Shown: positions 34,632 to 43,176, numbered from the stretch's first letter. The stretch: DNA of 64,000 bases from Fibrobacter succinogenes (GCA_902800345.1 CADCDO010000040.1:1-64000); one strand, 5' to 3'. Made by a program: numbers and translations. The notes: generated by a model not told the origin, from the letters alone.

Positions 34632-35915
34632 ATGGCAAATCGTGTAGTTATCGGCTCCCAGTGGGGCGACGAAGGAAAAGCCAAGGTTGTAGATTTCTTG
34701 ACGCTCGATGCAGACTATATCGTGCGTTTTCAGGGCGGCGCCAATGCCGGCCATACTGTGGAAGTTGGTGACAAAAAGTTCGTCTTCCACTTGATTCCCT
34801 CGGGCATCATGCACCCGGACAAGATTTGCGTCATCGGTAATGGCGTTGTGCTTGACCCGATTCAGACTCTCAATGAAATTGCGGACCTCCACACGAAGGG
34901 CATCAACCCGGAAGGTCGTCTGTTTATCGCTAATAATGCGCACGTTGTTCTCCCGTACCATTCTACGCTTGACAAGGCCAAGGAAAAGAAGGCGGGCAAG
35001 GCTGCCATCGGTACTACGGGCCGTGGCATCGGACCGTGCTACAGCGACAAGGTGAACCGCATCGGAGTCCGTGTGGGTGACCTCATGGACGAACGCGAAC
35101 TCCGCCCGCGTGTCGAAGCGATGGCGAAGGTCCACAATGAAGAATTCAAGGTGATGTACGATGTCCCGGAAATCGATCCGGAAGTCGTCATCAAGGACTA
35201 TCTCGAACTTGGCCAAAAGATCAAGCCGTTCGTTGCCGACGTAAGCGAAATGCTCTACAAGGCAGTGAAGGAAGGCAAGCGTCTCGTGTTCGAAGGCGCT
35301 CAGGGCACTATCCTCGATGTCGATCAGGGCACTTATCCGTTCGTGACCTCGAGCAACACGGTTGCCGGTTACGCAAGCTGCGGTGCAGGTATCGGCCCCA
35401 CGGTTTTGGACCAAGTTGTCGGTGTCGTGAAGGCTTACACGACCCGCGTGGGTAACGGTCCGTTCCCGACGGAACTTTTGGACGAAACGGGCGACAAGCT
35501 CCGCAACATCGGAAACGAATTTGGTGCAACGACGGGACGCAACCGTCGCTGTGGCTGGTTTGACGCTCCGGTGGTGCGCAAGGCGACTGTCGTAAACGGT
35601 CTCACTCATTTGGCGATTACGAAGCTCGACGTGCTCGACACGTTCGACACCATCAAGATTTGTACGCACTACATGTGTGATGGCGAAAAGCTCGATTTGA
35701 TTCCGAACCAGCTTTCCAAGGTCGGACGTTGCACGCCGGTCTATGAAGAAATGCCGGGCTGGAAGACTGATACGAGCAAGTGCCGCAAGTTCGATGAACT
35801 TCCGGAAAACGCCAAGAAGTACTTATATCGTATGGCGGAACTCGTGGGCGTGAAAATTGGCATGGTTTCTATCGGTGCCAAGCGCGACCAGAGTATCGTC
35901 GTAGATTTGGACTAA
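34632..35915 (+). CDS. purA: Adenylosuccinate synthetase
   Basis: A 427-aa cytoplasmic enzyme that converts IMP, aspartate and GTP to adenylosuccinate, the first committed step to AMP. Motifs: QWGDEGKAKVVDFL (GTP/IMP loop), GGANAGHTV, the Lys/Arg region TTGRGIGPCYSDKVNRIGVR, FEGAQGTILDVDQGTYPFVTS, and ATTGRNRRCGWFD. The loop reads GDEGKAK where most bacteria have GDEGKGK, a small conservative change. Start ATG 34632 follows AAGGA. It heads a run of close genes to about 40.1 kb, beginning with a Crp-type regulator 22 nt downstream. Confidence 0.95.
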   Translation: MANRVVIGSQWGDEGKAKVVDFLTLDADYIVRFQGGANAGHTVEVGDKKFVFHLIPSGIMHPDKICVIGNGVVLDPIQTLNEIADLHTKGINPEGRLFIANNAHVVLPYHSTLDKAKEKKAGKAAIGTTGRGIGPCYSDKVNRIGVRVGDLMDERELRPRVEAMAKVHNEEFKVMYDVPEIDPEVVIKDYLELGQKIKPFVADVSEMLYKAVKEGKRLVFEGAQGTILDVDQGTYPFVTSSNTVAGYASCGAGIGPTVLDQVVGVVKAYTTRVGNGPFPTELLDETGDKLRNIGNEFGATTGRNRRCGWFDAPVVRKATVVNGLTHLAITKLDVLDTFDTIKICTHYMCDGEKLDLIPNQLSKVGRCTPVYEEMPGWKTDTSKCRKFDELPENAKKYLYRMAELVGVKIGMVSIGAKRDQSIVVDLD

Positions 35916-35937
35916 AACAAACAAAGGGGAAAATAAA

Positions 35938-36648
35938 ATGGACGCATCCACAGTTGATTTGTTGAAGGGGGTTGAGCTCTTTTCGGAGCTCAATGAAGAA
36001 CAGTTGGGGATGATTGCCAATTTGGTAATCGTCAAAAACTACAATCGAGATGAGACTGTGGTTTTGGAAGGTGACGATTCGGTGCAGGCTCTGTACTTGA
36101 TCGCTACTGGTTCCGTGCAAGTCTATATGACTGGCATTGATGGTCGCGAAACCATTTTATCGTTCCTTGAACGCGGAGACTTTTTCGGGGAAATGTCGCT
36201 GATTGACGGCGAACCCCGGTCTGCCTCCGTCCGTACGGTGACCGATGCGAAACTTCTTGTCATCCATCGTGAATCTTTCTTGAGCCTTATCCGCAAGACT
36301 CCGGAAATTGCGATGGCGCTCATGAGCGAACTTTGCAAGAGACTCCGCAAGGCGAACAAGCAGATTGGTTCGCTTTCGACGATGTCCGTGTCTGGTCGCG
36401 TGGCGGGAACGCTCTTGAACCTGATGCAGGAACGGGGCGTGCGCATCCATACGGACAACGGAAATAGGGTAACTGTTATCCACAATCGTCCGACGCAGCA
36501 GCAACTGGCTGACATGTCGGGGACGACCCGTGAAACGGTGAGCCGAATCTGTTCCTTGTTGGTGAGAACAAATGCAATTGCGATGACCGGCAAGGATATC
36601 GTCATCTTTGACGAGGATGTGCTCCAGGAAAAAGCAACTAAGGGTTAA
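35938..36648 (+). CDS. Crp/Fnr-family transcriptional regulator
   Basis: A 236-aa cytoplasmic regulator; ATG 35938 follows AAAGGGG. The N-terminal cyclic-nucleotide-binding domain (about 10-125) has the phosphate-binding cassette FGEMSLIDGEPRSASV, with the Arg-Ser pair needed for cAMP-type ligands. A dimer helix follows, and the C-terminal Crp helix-turn-helix reads RPTQQQLADMSGTTRETVSR (about 185-205). There are no Fnr-type N-terminal cysteines, so a cyclic nucleotide is the more likely signal. It is placed between purA and a PASTA-domain gene. Confidence 0.88.
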   Translation: MDASTVDLLKGVELFSELNEEQLGMIANLVIVKNYNRDETVVLEGDDSVQALYLIATGSVQVYMTGIDGRETILSFLERGDFFGEMSLIDGEPRSASVRTVTDAKLLVIHRESFLSLIRKTPEIAMALMSELCKRLRKANKQIGSLSTMSVSGRVAGTLLNLMQERGVRIHTDNGNRVTVIHNRPTQQQLADMSGTTRETVSRICSLLVRTNAIAMTGKDIVIFDEDVLQEKATKG

Positions 36649-36664
36649 ACCCAAACGAATTGTT

Positions 36665-37426
36665 ATGAATAAAATAAAATCGCTTTGGAATAAGGTTAGA
36701 CAGACTCCCATTTTCAAGGCTTTCATCATTTGGATTGTTGTTGTAATCGTGCTTGTCTTCATGGTCGATAAGCTTTTGATGCCTGCATTTGCAGGGGCTT
36801 TCGCGAGGACAGGGGAAGTTCCGAACCTCGAAGGCCTTTCGGAACAGGCTGCGGAATCTGCGTTGACCAAGGCCGGCTTCAAGTTCGAGTGGAACGAGGA
36901 AGGCCGCTACAGTTCGCAGATTCCTGCGGGCATGGTGCTTGTGCAGATGCCCAAGGCCGGTCGCACGGCAAAGATTGGGCGCACGGTGAAACTCACGAAG
37001 AGTCTTGGACTTCGCAAGGTGGTGATTCCTGATTTGCGCGGCAAGAGCCAGAAACAAGCCGATATCTCGCTTGCCCGTGCGGGCCTCATCCAGGGCGAAA
37101 TCGTCAAGGGCGCACACCAGAGCATTCCGCGTGGCGTCGTAATCCGCACGATTCCGATGGCGGGTGACACAGTCCGTATTGGCGATACGGTGAAGGTTGT
37201 CATATCTGCAGGCATCACGACGGGTAGAATTTTGCTCCCCAATTTTGAAGGCATCCTCATGGACGAAGTTTATCCGCAAATGGATAGGCTTGGATTTAAA
37301 GTGGGTTCCATCAAGCGCATGAAAAGCGAAGATGGTGCACGTCCCGGTTCTGTCATTGATATGTCTCCGAAATATGGGGACTATCTGAAACCGGGCTCGA
37401 GGGTGAACTTTATTATTGCTGATTAG
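36665..37426 (+). CDS. Membrane-anchored PASTA-domain protein
   Basis: A 253-aa product; ATG 36665 lies 16 nt after the regulator gene. A single N-terminal transmembrane helix (FIIWIVVVIVLVFMVDKLL) is followed by three PASTA repeats: VPNLEGLSEQAAESALTKAG, IPDLRGKSQKQADISLARAG and LPNFEGILMDEVYPQMDRLG. PASTA domains bind peptidoglycan fragments in kinases and penicillin-binding proteins; here no kinase or transpeptidase domain is attached. It is probably periplasmic and involved in cell-wall sensing or division; that is inference. Confidence 0.85.
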   Translation: MNKIKSLWNKVRQTPIFKAFIIWIVVVIVLVFMVDKLLMPAFAGAFARTGEVPNLEGLSEQAAESALTKAGFKFEWNEEGRYSSQIPAGMVLVQMPKAGRTAKIGRTVKLTKSLGLRKVVIPDLRGKSQKQADISLARAGLIQGEIVKGAHQSIPRGVVIRTIPMAGDTVRIGDTVKVVISAGITTGRILLPNFEGILMDEVYPQMDRLGFKVGSIKRMKSEDGARPGSVIDMSPKYGDYLKPGSRVNFIIAD

Positions 37427-37436
37427 GGAGTTTTTA

Positions 37437-39356
37437 ATGCGTCATATTTTTTTACAGTGGGTGTTTTGTATAGGAATGGTTGCTTTTTGCGCCTGTAGTT
37501 CCGCGCCTGCACAAAAGAAAAATGACGTTGAACTTGTGAAATTGTCCGCATCGGATTCGGCCTTGGTCGAAAGGGCCGCGATAGCTACAGCTTCGGCAGC
37601 ACCTCATGTGGCTGTTGATTTGGATGCCGCTCACGAGTTCTATATTCTCGCCAAAAACATGGAATTGCGTGGCGACCAGCGCCAGGCGGATTTCTTTTGG
37701 AAACAGGCTTACAAGGCGGATCCGACGAGCCGTTATTTGGGCTTTGGCGTTGCGGAACGCTTAGCTGCGGCAGGCGATGACTCTCTTGCGCTTGTCGAGG
37801 CTAAAAAGGCTTCGGCGCTTAAGGGCAAGCGTACGGCTGCACAATACGCTTTACTTGCTCGGTTGTACGTAAAGACTGGCGAAGTGGATTCCTGCCGCAA
37901 GTACTTTGTGCTGGCTCTTGATTCTTCGCGTTATCAGGACATGACTTTGCTTTACGATTATAGCTTGTTCCTCGAAGCCATTCGCGATGAAAAAGAACTC
38001 GTCCGCATTTACGACCTGCTTTTACCGAAAGTCAATTACATCTCTACTTTGTTCCAACGTCAGCTTTCGCTCCTTTTGAATTTGGGTCGCGATTCTGCAG
38101 TTGTTGAGCTCTTTGGAAAAGCGCACGAGGTGACGGGCGACAAGCAGATGCTCTTGCAGAAAGTTCGTGGGCTCATGGCAATGAAACGTCAGAAAGAAGC
38201 GATTGCCATTGTGGATACGCTTACAAGCGCAAAAATAGAAGACGAAGAAATGACTATCACGGTGCTCTCGTCCATGCCGGCTGATAGCGCCTATGCGTTT
38301 GCGCTAAAGAAGTATTACAACGATGGTGTGCGGACGCCCGCAGTGCTCTGCTTTATCGGCCAGTATGAATACGACATCGGCAATCGCGATAGTGCAAAGG
38401 TTCATTTGCTCGAATCCGTGGGCAAGTTGCAGGGGCAGCCGAAATACGCAAACCGTGCCTACCTTGGTCTCGTGAATATTTTTGCGAGCGAACAGAATTA
38501 CACCGAAGCCATCAAGTACGCCGAAAAGTCCGATTCAGTAAGTAACGGTGAAACGCGAATGCTGCTTGCGTCTGTTTATGCTCTTGCCGACAAGTACGAA
38601 AAGGCGTACCCGCTGCTCGATTCGCTCATGAAGTTCTGGGAAATGTGGAAGCCGCTCCCTGGAGTCGTAGATTCTGCGAATCTCGCTCGGATGCAGAATG
38701 AGGCGCAAATAAAGTATTTGCAAATTTTAGACATTTATTCGAGAGCGTTGATAGGGGAAGCGCTGGACTTTGAAAAGGATTTCCATGCGGATTCTGTCAA
38801 GAAGGCTCGCGCCGTTGATAACCGCACCAAGGCCGAGGTGATGCTTGAAAAGTTCTTTGCGAAGGATTCGACATACACCAGGGTACGTCTCTCGATGGCG
38901 ATGAACTTGGAACGCCTCAAGCAGTACGATGAGTCGTTCCACCATTTTGAAGCCTTGATCAAGATGCCCGAATTCAGTCCGCATGAAATGGCTTCGACAT
39001 TGAACTATTACGGCTACTCATTGATTGAACTGAACCGCACACCTGCCGAGGTGGAAAAAGGCTATAAGCTTGTCCTTGAAGCGCTTGTCCTTGAAAAGGA
39101 TGGCGAAGCCAAGGATGCTTATTTGGATTCAAAGGCTTGGGGACTGTACCGCATGGGGCGTTATGACGAAGCCTATCAGGCGATGCAGCTGATCGACCAC
39201 AGTAAGATGAACCGCGATGATGTATTTTGGGAACATATGGCTGCAATCCAGGATGCACTTGGATTGAAAAAGGAAGCCAAGAAGTCGTATAAGACTTTGT
39301 TGAAATTGAACCCCAAACACCCGGCGGCATTAAAGTTCTTGGGCAAAAAGAAGTAG
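37437..39356 (+). CDS. TPR-repeat lipoprotein
   Basis: A 639-aa product. ATG 37437 follows GGGAG and begins a lipoprotein signal (MVAFCACSS). The mature protein is nearly all helical tetratricopeptide-like repeats, for example AEFYILAKNMELRGDQRQAD near the start, KYANRAYLGLVNIFASEQNY in the middle, and ALGLKKEAKKSYKTLLKLNP at the end, a clear canonical TPR. Such proteins act as scaffolds at the outer membrane. It is followed 6 nt later by another lipoprotein gene and the pair probably works together. Confidence 0.82.
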   Translation: MRHIFLQWVFCIGMVAFCACSSAPAQKKNDVELVKLSASDSALVERAAIATASAAPHVAVDLDAAHEFYILAKNMELRGDQRQADFFWKQAYKADPTSRYLGFGVAERLAAAGDDSLALVEAKKASALKGKRTAAQYALLARLYVKTGEVDSCRKYFVLALDSSRYQDMTLLYDYSLFLEAIRDEKELVRIYDLLLPKVNYISTLFQRQLSLLLNLGRDSAVVELFGKAHEVTGDKQMLLQKVRGLMAMKRQKEAIAIVDTLTSAKIEDEEMTITVLSSMPADSAYAFALKKYYNDGVRTPAVLCFIGQYEYDIGNRDSAKVHLLESVGKLQGQPKYANRAYLGLVNIFASEQNYTEAIKYAEKSDSVSNGETRMLLASVYALADKYEKAYPLLDSLMKFWEMWKPLPGVVDSANLARMQNEAQIKYLQILDIYSRALIGEALDFEKDFHADSVKKARAVDNRTKAEVMLEKFFAKDSTYTRVRLSMAMNLERLKQYDESFHHFEALIKMPEFSPHEMASTLNYYGYSLIELNRTPAEVEKGYKLVLEALVLEKDGEAKDAYLDSKAWGLYRMGRYDEAYQAMQLIDHSKMNRDDVFWEHMAAIQDALGLKKEAKKSYKTLLKLNPKHPAALKFLGKKK

Positions 39357-39362
39357 GTTCAT

Positions 39363-40139
39363 ATGGCCTTGGTTGCTAAGTATGGCGCCTTTTTGCAGGG
39401 TATCTTTTCGCTCTTGTTGCTGACATTTGCCTTGACGGGCTGCGGTGGCGGGCGTCAGGCGGCGGTTCCTGCTACAGCCAGCGTTGAAGCTCCCATCGAT
39501 AGTCTAAAGGCTATTTTTTCACTCACTGTAAATTCTGTAGACGGTAAATCGCAAGATCTAGATGCAGTGCTTTTTTCTGTACCGGGAAAGCGTTATCGAA
39601 TGGAACTCACGGGTTCGCTTGGCATAGGCGTCGCGTCGTTGCTCTGGCTCGAAGATGGCTGGCAGATGGTTTTCCCGACGGAAAAGATGTACATGAAAGG
39701 TGCCGGTTACATGGTCGGACTTTTGAACGACCCGTCGCTCCCGCTCGTACATATCCATCAAGTGGCGGGCTTGTTTGAAGGGCGCGTTGTTCCCGTGAAT
39801 CTCGAAGAAAAATCAGTTCGCGATTCCGTTGCCTCCGATTCGGTTGTCATAAAAATTCACGAAGCCCGCGACAATCTGACGCGGCGTTATACGTATGCCG
39901 AAAAGAACGGCGAAGTTTTGTGGCTTGAAACTCTCGGGCGTGACGGAAAAAACGAAAAACTTGTCATCGAGGAATACAAGGAGTTTTCTGGGGTAAAGAC
40001 GCCCTCAAAAATTTCTTTTGTTAGGGAAAATGAAAATTTCCTTGAAATTCGCGTAAAACGTGTGTCTCGCGGAAAATCTTTTGGAACAGGCACGTGGCGA
40101 TTGAACATTCCGAGAAGCTACGAACGCATTGGGGAATAG
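39363..40139 (+). CDS. LolA/LolB-fold-like (DUF4292-type) lipoprotein
   Basis: A 258-aa product with a lipoprotein signal (LLLLTFALTGCGGG). The mature part reads as a half-barrel similar to DUF4292/LolB-like proteins: SLKAIFSLTVNSVDGKSQDL, ELTGSLGIGVASLLW and GWQMVFPTEKMY, with later strands RRYTYAEKNGEVLWLE and SKISFVRENENFLEIRVKRV. Assignment to the fold is by pattern and length, so moderately sure. Its partner may be the TPR lipoprotein upstream. No ribosome site is evident apart from AAGTAGG, which overlaps the preceding stop. Confidence 0.65.
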   Translation: MALVAKYGAFLQGIFSLLLLTFALTGCGGGRQAAVPATASVEAPIDSLKAIFSLTVNSVDGKSQDLDAVLFSVPGKRYRMELTGSLGIGVASLLWLEDGWQMVFPTEKMYMKGAGYMVGLLNDPSLPLVHIHQVAGLFEGRVVPVNLEEKSVRDSVASDSVVIKIHEARDNLTRRYTYAEKNGEVLWLETLGRDGKNEKLVIEEYKEFSGVKTPSKISFVRENENFLEIRVKRVSRGKSFGTGTWRLNIPRSYERIGE

Positions 40140-40276
40140 CCTCTGATTGAGGTACGGCTCTTCTTTATCAAATAAATAATTGTATATTGGTCAATAGTTG
40201 TTAGTCATTGGTCGATAGCTGTTTCTGTTTGCTATGGGCTAGTCACTAAAAACTAGTAACTAAACAGAGGTTTATT
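40140..40276. repeat. Intergenic region with degenerate short repeats
   Basis: GGTCAATAGTTGTTAGTCATT and GGTCGATAGCTGTTT are diverged copies of one unit, followed by CTAGTCAC and AACTAGTAACT. Similar sequence recurs at 40762-40785 after the next gene. No gene is seen here. It precedes the small lipoprotein gene and includes its AGAGG ribosome site. Confidence 0.5.
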
Positions 40277-40762
40277 ATGAAGAAACTTGCCCTTACCGTC
40301 CTTGCCACGATTTCGCTTGCTTTGATGGCTTGCGGACCTTCCAAACTCGAAATTCAAGAGGCGTCTTCGATGAGCGATGTCTTGATTGAAGTGCGTCAGG
40401 TATTAAACGATTCTATTAGCTTGTATGTTGGTAATGTATTTTATTTGAATTCGAAACAGATTGTTGCCGATGACATGTACCCGCTGCATGCCAGTACGCG
40501 TGATCCGTCCGAATTTGAAAAGTTGACGGCAACTGACGAAATCACTAACGATGAAGAATTTTTAAACTATCTGCGTCGTAAGGCTCCCGACATGATGAAC
40601 GTGGGCATTGTTATTGGTGAAACGGCTTATAATGAAATCGGTTTTGAAGAGGCCGCGGCCGTTGAAAAGTTGACAAAAATTTTCCAGAAAATCCAGGGTG
40701 GTTCGCTTACGCTGTTCCATGAAAAAAATGGCGACCTCACCGATATGAAAAAGCTGTACTAG
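40277..40762 (+). CDS. Small lipoprotein of unknown function
   Basis: A 161-aa product with a lipoprotein signal (ISLALMACGPSK). The mature part is acidic and helical, with repeated short segments such as SSMSDVLIEVRQVLNDSISL and AAAVEKLTKIFQKIQGGSLT. No family is recognised. ATG 40277 follows AGAGG. It is a single-gene unit ending at a hairpin that also looks like a dispersed repeat. Confidence 0.7.
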   Translation: MKKLALTVLATISLALMACGPSKLEIQEASSMSDVLIEVRQVLNDSISLYVGNVFYLNSKQIVADDMYPLHASTRDPSEFEKLTATDEITNDEEFLNYLRRKAPDMMNVGIVIGETAYNEIGFEEAAAVEKLTKIFQKIQGGSLTLFHEKNGDLTDMKKLY

Positions 40763-40793
40763 TCGTTGGTCAATGGTTATTGGCTTTCCTGTC

Positions 40794-40820
40794 ACCCCGC
40801 ACTTGTTGCGGGGTCGCCTT
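40794..40820 (+). terminator. Hairpin/terminator of the GTCACCCCGC repeat type
   Basis: ACCCCGCA and TGCGGGGT form a perfect 8-bp stem around CTTGT, followed by CGCCTTTTTATATT. The sequence resembles a dispersed intergenic repeat but is well placed to end the small lipoprotein gene. Confidence 0.6.
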
Positions 40821-40965
40821 TTTATATTGCGTTTATCGGGGGCGTTACGGGGTGTCCCCGTTAGAAGGGGTAGCGGAAGCCCGTAAGGGCTGAAGCGAGG
40901 GGAAGACTTGCCCCTTTTCTAAACTCAAAATCCTTCTTACTTCCTACTTCCTGCTTCTAACTTTT

Positions 40966-41288
40966 CTAAATTGGCGCCCCTTCGGAGCGCATTGGGCACG
41001 GCTCAGCAATGTCAAAACAACAAGTTGTTTGACGTCTATGACGTAAGTGGCTGCGGTTCGAAAATGCAAAAACATGTTTTTGCGCTTTCGAACCTTGCAC
41101 ACTTTTGCCGCTGCGTTCGCCTTTGACACTCTTCGAGTGTCTTTTGCTAGGCTCGGAAGTGGGCCTGTAAACAGTCCCGTTTCACTCGCCTTACGCAAAA
41201 GTTGCTAAATTGGCGCTCCTTCGGAGCGCATTGGGCATCTCCGATGCCATGCGGCTGCATTTCGGCCATAGGTAATGTAAACATTACC
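40966..41288. repeat. Train of short perfect hairpins bounded by a 33-bp direct repeat
   Basis: No gene is supported in 40830-41345. A 33-bp repeat (starting CTAAATTGGCG, ending ATTGGGCA) occurs at 40966-40998 and 41205-41237 with one difference and itself folds as a GGAGCGC-type hairpin. Between and after the copies are perfect or near-perfect hairpins at 41011-41033, 41032-41044, 41055-41094 (9 + 8 bp), 41125-41141 (7 bp, TTC loop), 41161-41178 and 41271-41288 (7 bp, TAAA loop), plus GGCATC/GATGCC near 41233. The stems differ in sequence while the spacers are G/C-rich and look alike. Confidence 0.6.
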
Positions 41289-41359
41289 TGCGGCACTCAA
41301 TTTGCACGCATTTAGCTCGGCTCGGTCCTATATTTAAAAAGAACGGAAATCACCCCTTC

Positions 41360-41525
41360 ATTTGTCTAATTTTAGAAATGGGTAGGAGATGGGCAACCCG
41401 GCGCCTCGGTAGCGTCCGACGCAGTGCATGACATTGGGCCCCATCTCCTTCAACCCAGGACCCCGAACAAGTATGCTGGCAAAACGCAGATGCCGAATAC
41501 CTTTGGACAATGGGGCGTGGGGTGA
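41360..41525 (+). ncRNA. Candidate IS110 bridge RNA
   Basis: In the non-coding 5' end of the IS, a small hairpin (TCTA/TAGA, 41365-41376) is followed by two stem-loops with large internal loops. The first has GGGT/ACCC and GGAGATGGG (41385-41393) pairing with CCCATCTCC (41440-41448), an internal loop and an inner TCGG/CCGA hairpin. The second has CCCC (41461-41464) with GGGG near 41512, plus GTAT/ATAC and GGC/GCC inside. Two loops in this order match the target-binding and donor-binding loops known for IS621-type bridge RNAs. The guide bases are not proven. Confidence 0.55.
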
Positions 41526-41559
41526 TTACCCATCAATAATATAGCAAAGGATACATGAA

Positions 41560-42525
41560 ATGGAAACATGGGTTGGCATAGATATCTCTAAGGACACGTT
41601 TGACGCTGCATGGTTGTTGAACGGAAAAAAGAACCATTTGAAATTGGAAAACAATGTTAAAGGCTTCAAGCGTCTCTTGACAGAAGTGCCGACGGAGTCT
41701 CGCTTTGCAATGGAGGCTACAGGCGAATATCACCTGAATTGCGCAAGATACCTGTTTACCCGAGGAAACATGGTTGCTGTCTTGAATCCGTTTGCCGTGA
41801 AGAAGCACATGCAAAGCGATCTAAGACGTTGTAAGAATGATAAGTCTGATGCGTATTCGATTGCAAAATTTGCAGCGGAAAAGAATTCCGATTGCTGGAC
41901 TTGTCCGACAGACGATGAAATAAAGCTAAAGCATCTTGATGCCGTTGTGGACGGTCTGCAGAAACAGATCCGTCAAAGCAAGAACATGCTGCATTCTCTA
42001 ACCCAAGTCAGCCTGCGAGATGACTTGGCGGTATCCATAATCAAGAAAACAATATCTAGTCTTGAAGCACTTATGGAACGGGCTAGAAACAAACAACTTG
42101 AGATGATTGAGTCCAATAAGAAAGAGGAGACCGCCTTGGCATGCTCCATTCCTGGGATTGGTCTGGAAACATCGATAAAGTTCTTCACTCATGTTGGAAA
42201 CATCAATAGGTTTGACAGTTCCAGAAGCCTGATATCATGGATTGGTTTGACTCCCCGGAATGCACAATCTGGGACAAGTATTCATAAAAACGGAGGTATT
42301 TCAAGGATGGGTTGCACACGATTACGAAGTCAATTCTATATGTGTGCCGTTGTCGCTATAAAGTACAATCCTGATTGTAGGGCTTTCTATCATCGTTTGA
42401 AGGAGTTGGGCAAGCCAAGCAAGGTGGCCTTAATTGCGGTAGCGAATAAGCTGCTACGCCAGCTTTATGCGGTTCTTACAAAAAAAGAGGCCTATGTACC
42501 AAATTTTTGTACAAAAGCCTCTTGA
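41560..42525 (+). CDS. IS110-family transposase (DEDD recombinase)
   Basis: A 321-aa protein of normal length. The N-terminal RuvC-like DEDD domain shows WVGIDISKDTFDAAWL (first Asp), EATGEYHLNCARYL (Glu) and DLRRCKNDKSDAYSIAKFA (the two Asp). The C-terminal Transposase_20 domain has SIPGIGLETSIKFFTHVGNI, SWIGLTPRNAQSGTSIHKNG and LRSQFYMCAVVA, including the Ser expected to make the covalent DNA link. No frameshift is seen, so the gene looks intact. Confidence 0.95.
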   Translation: METWVGIDISKDTFDAAWLLNGKKNHLKLENNVKGFKRLLTEVPTESRFAMEATGEYHLNCARYLFTRGNMVAVLNPFAVKKHMQSDLRRCKNDKSDAYSIAKFAAEKNSDCWTCPTDDEIKLKHLDAVVDGLQKQIRQSKNMLHSLTQVSLRDDLAVSIIKKTISSLEALMERARNKQLEMIESNKKEETALACSIPGIGLETSIKFFTHVGNINRFDSSRSLISWIGLTPRNAQSGTSIHKNGGISRMGCTRLRSQFYMCAVVAIKYNPDCRAFYHRLKELGKPSKVALIAVANKLLRQLYAVLTKKEAYVPNFCTKAS

Positions 42526-42540
42526 CATTTAATACAGTAT

Positions 42541-42827
42541 GTCACACCATCGGATTCCCGACCGCAAACGTGCAGATGGAACAGTACAAGTTCTTGCCGA
42601 AAGGCGGCGTGTATGTCGCGAGCGCAAGACTCTCGGATGGGCGCATTTACCGTTCCGTCGTGAACATCGGAACGCAACCGACAACGCCCGGAACGCACTT
42701 GGCGCTGGACTTGCTCGCCTTTTTGCGTCCCGAAAAGAAGTTCGTGAGCATCGAAGATTTGGTCCGCCAAATCGGCATGGACGCGGACACTGCCAAAAAT
42801 TATAATGGCAACCACTGGGCGGAATAA
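42541..42827 (+). pseudogene. ribF: ribF (riboflavin kinase/FAD synthetase) remnant
   Basis: The reading frame from about 42545 begins HTIGFPTANVQ and continues with LPKGGVYVASARLSDG, VVNIGTQPTT and LAFLRPEKKFVSIEDLVRQI, the riboflavin-kinase domain of RibF. The whole FAD-synthetase half is missing. The segment VEVHLLDF...LYG, normally between NIGxxPT and FLRxExKF, is deleted as well (PGTHLALDLLAFLR). Neither half of the lost gene is found on the other side of the IS. An intact ribF must be elsewhere in the genome. Confidence 0.8.
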
Positions 42828-43055
42828 TTTTAACGATAAAAAAAAATTACAATCGCTTTAAAAAGGTTCTATTTTCACCCAATTTTAACGAACTTTTTAC
42901 TTTTTTTTACTTTCGATTTGTCGTAAAAGCCGTTTTTCTGCACGCTTACTTTTTTCGTTTTCGTTGCTTACAGATTCCTCGTGATGGCCTTTGTTCATCA
43001 CAACTTTACAGGTTTAAACAGAAAAACTATATTTTGTAGGAATTTTGTAACAAAC

Positions 43056-43155
43056 GGGTGCGCAGACGCTCTACCAGCGGAAACGTTTTACCAGCGACGG
43101 CGGCAACGCCTCAAAGGCATCGCTCAACTGGCATAGGTAGTACGGTCACGAACCC
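43056..43155 (+). ncRNA. Structured leader RNA candidate upstream of the collagen-like gene
   Basis: The 349 bases between the ribF remnant and the next gene hold an AT-rich promoter region with TATATTTTG at 43028-43036, then this element. It folds as GGGT (43056)/ACCC (43155), CTACC (43071)/GGTAG (43140), CCAG/CTGG, GCGA/TCGC and a GGCG-GCAA-CGCC hairpin (43099-43110). A side hairpin is capped by GAAA (43077-43086). Both caps are GNRA tetraloops. GCC-TCAAA-GGC (43108-43118) could form instead of the central hairpin. The ribosome site GAAGGA (43166) follows directly. Confidence 0.5.
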
Positions 43156-43176
43156 ATCATTAATCGAAGGAATGAA

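Larger units (their letters stand above)
41346..42540 (+). mobile_element. IS110-family insertion sequence (ends approximate)
   Basis: It consists of a 5' non-coding structured region, a transposase gene and a very short 3' end. IS110 elements lack terminal inverted repeats, so the ends are inferred. The right end must lie before 42545, where ribF-like coding sequence begins. The left end is placed just before the folded RNA region. The element borders a hairpin-rich repeat on the left, a kind of target IS110 elements often choose. Confidence 0.7.

Noticed and set aside
40944..41198. An 84-codon minus-strand frame in the hairpin-rich region
   Set aside because: It only reads through the hairpin stems; no ribosome site and no family resemblance.
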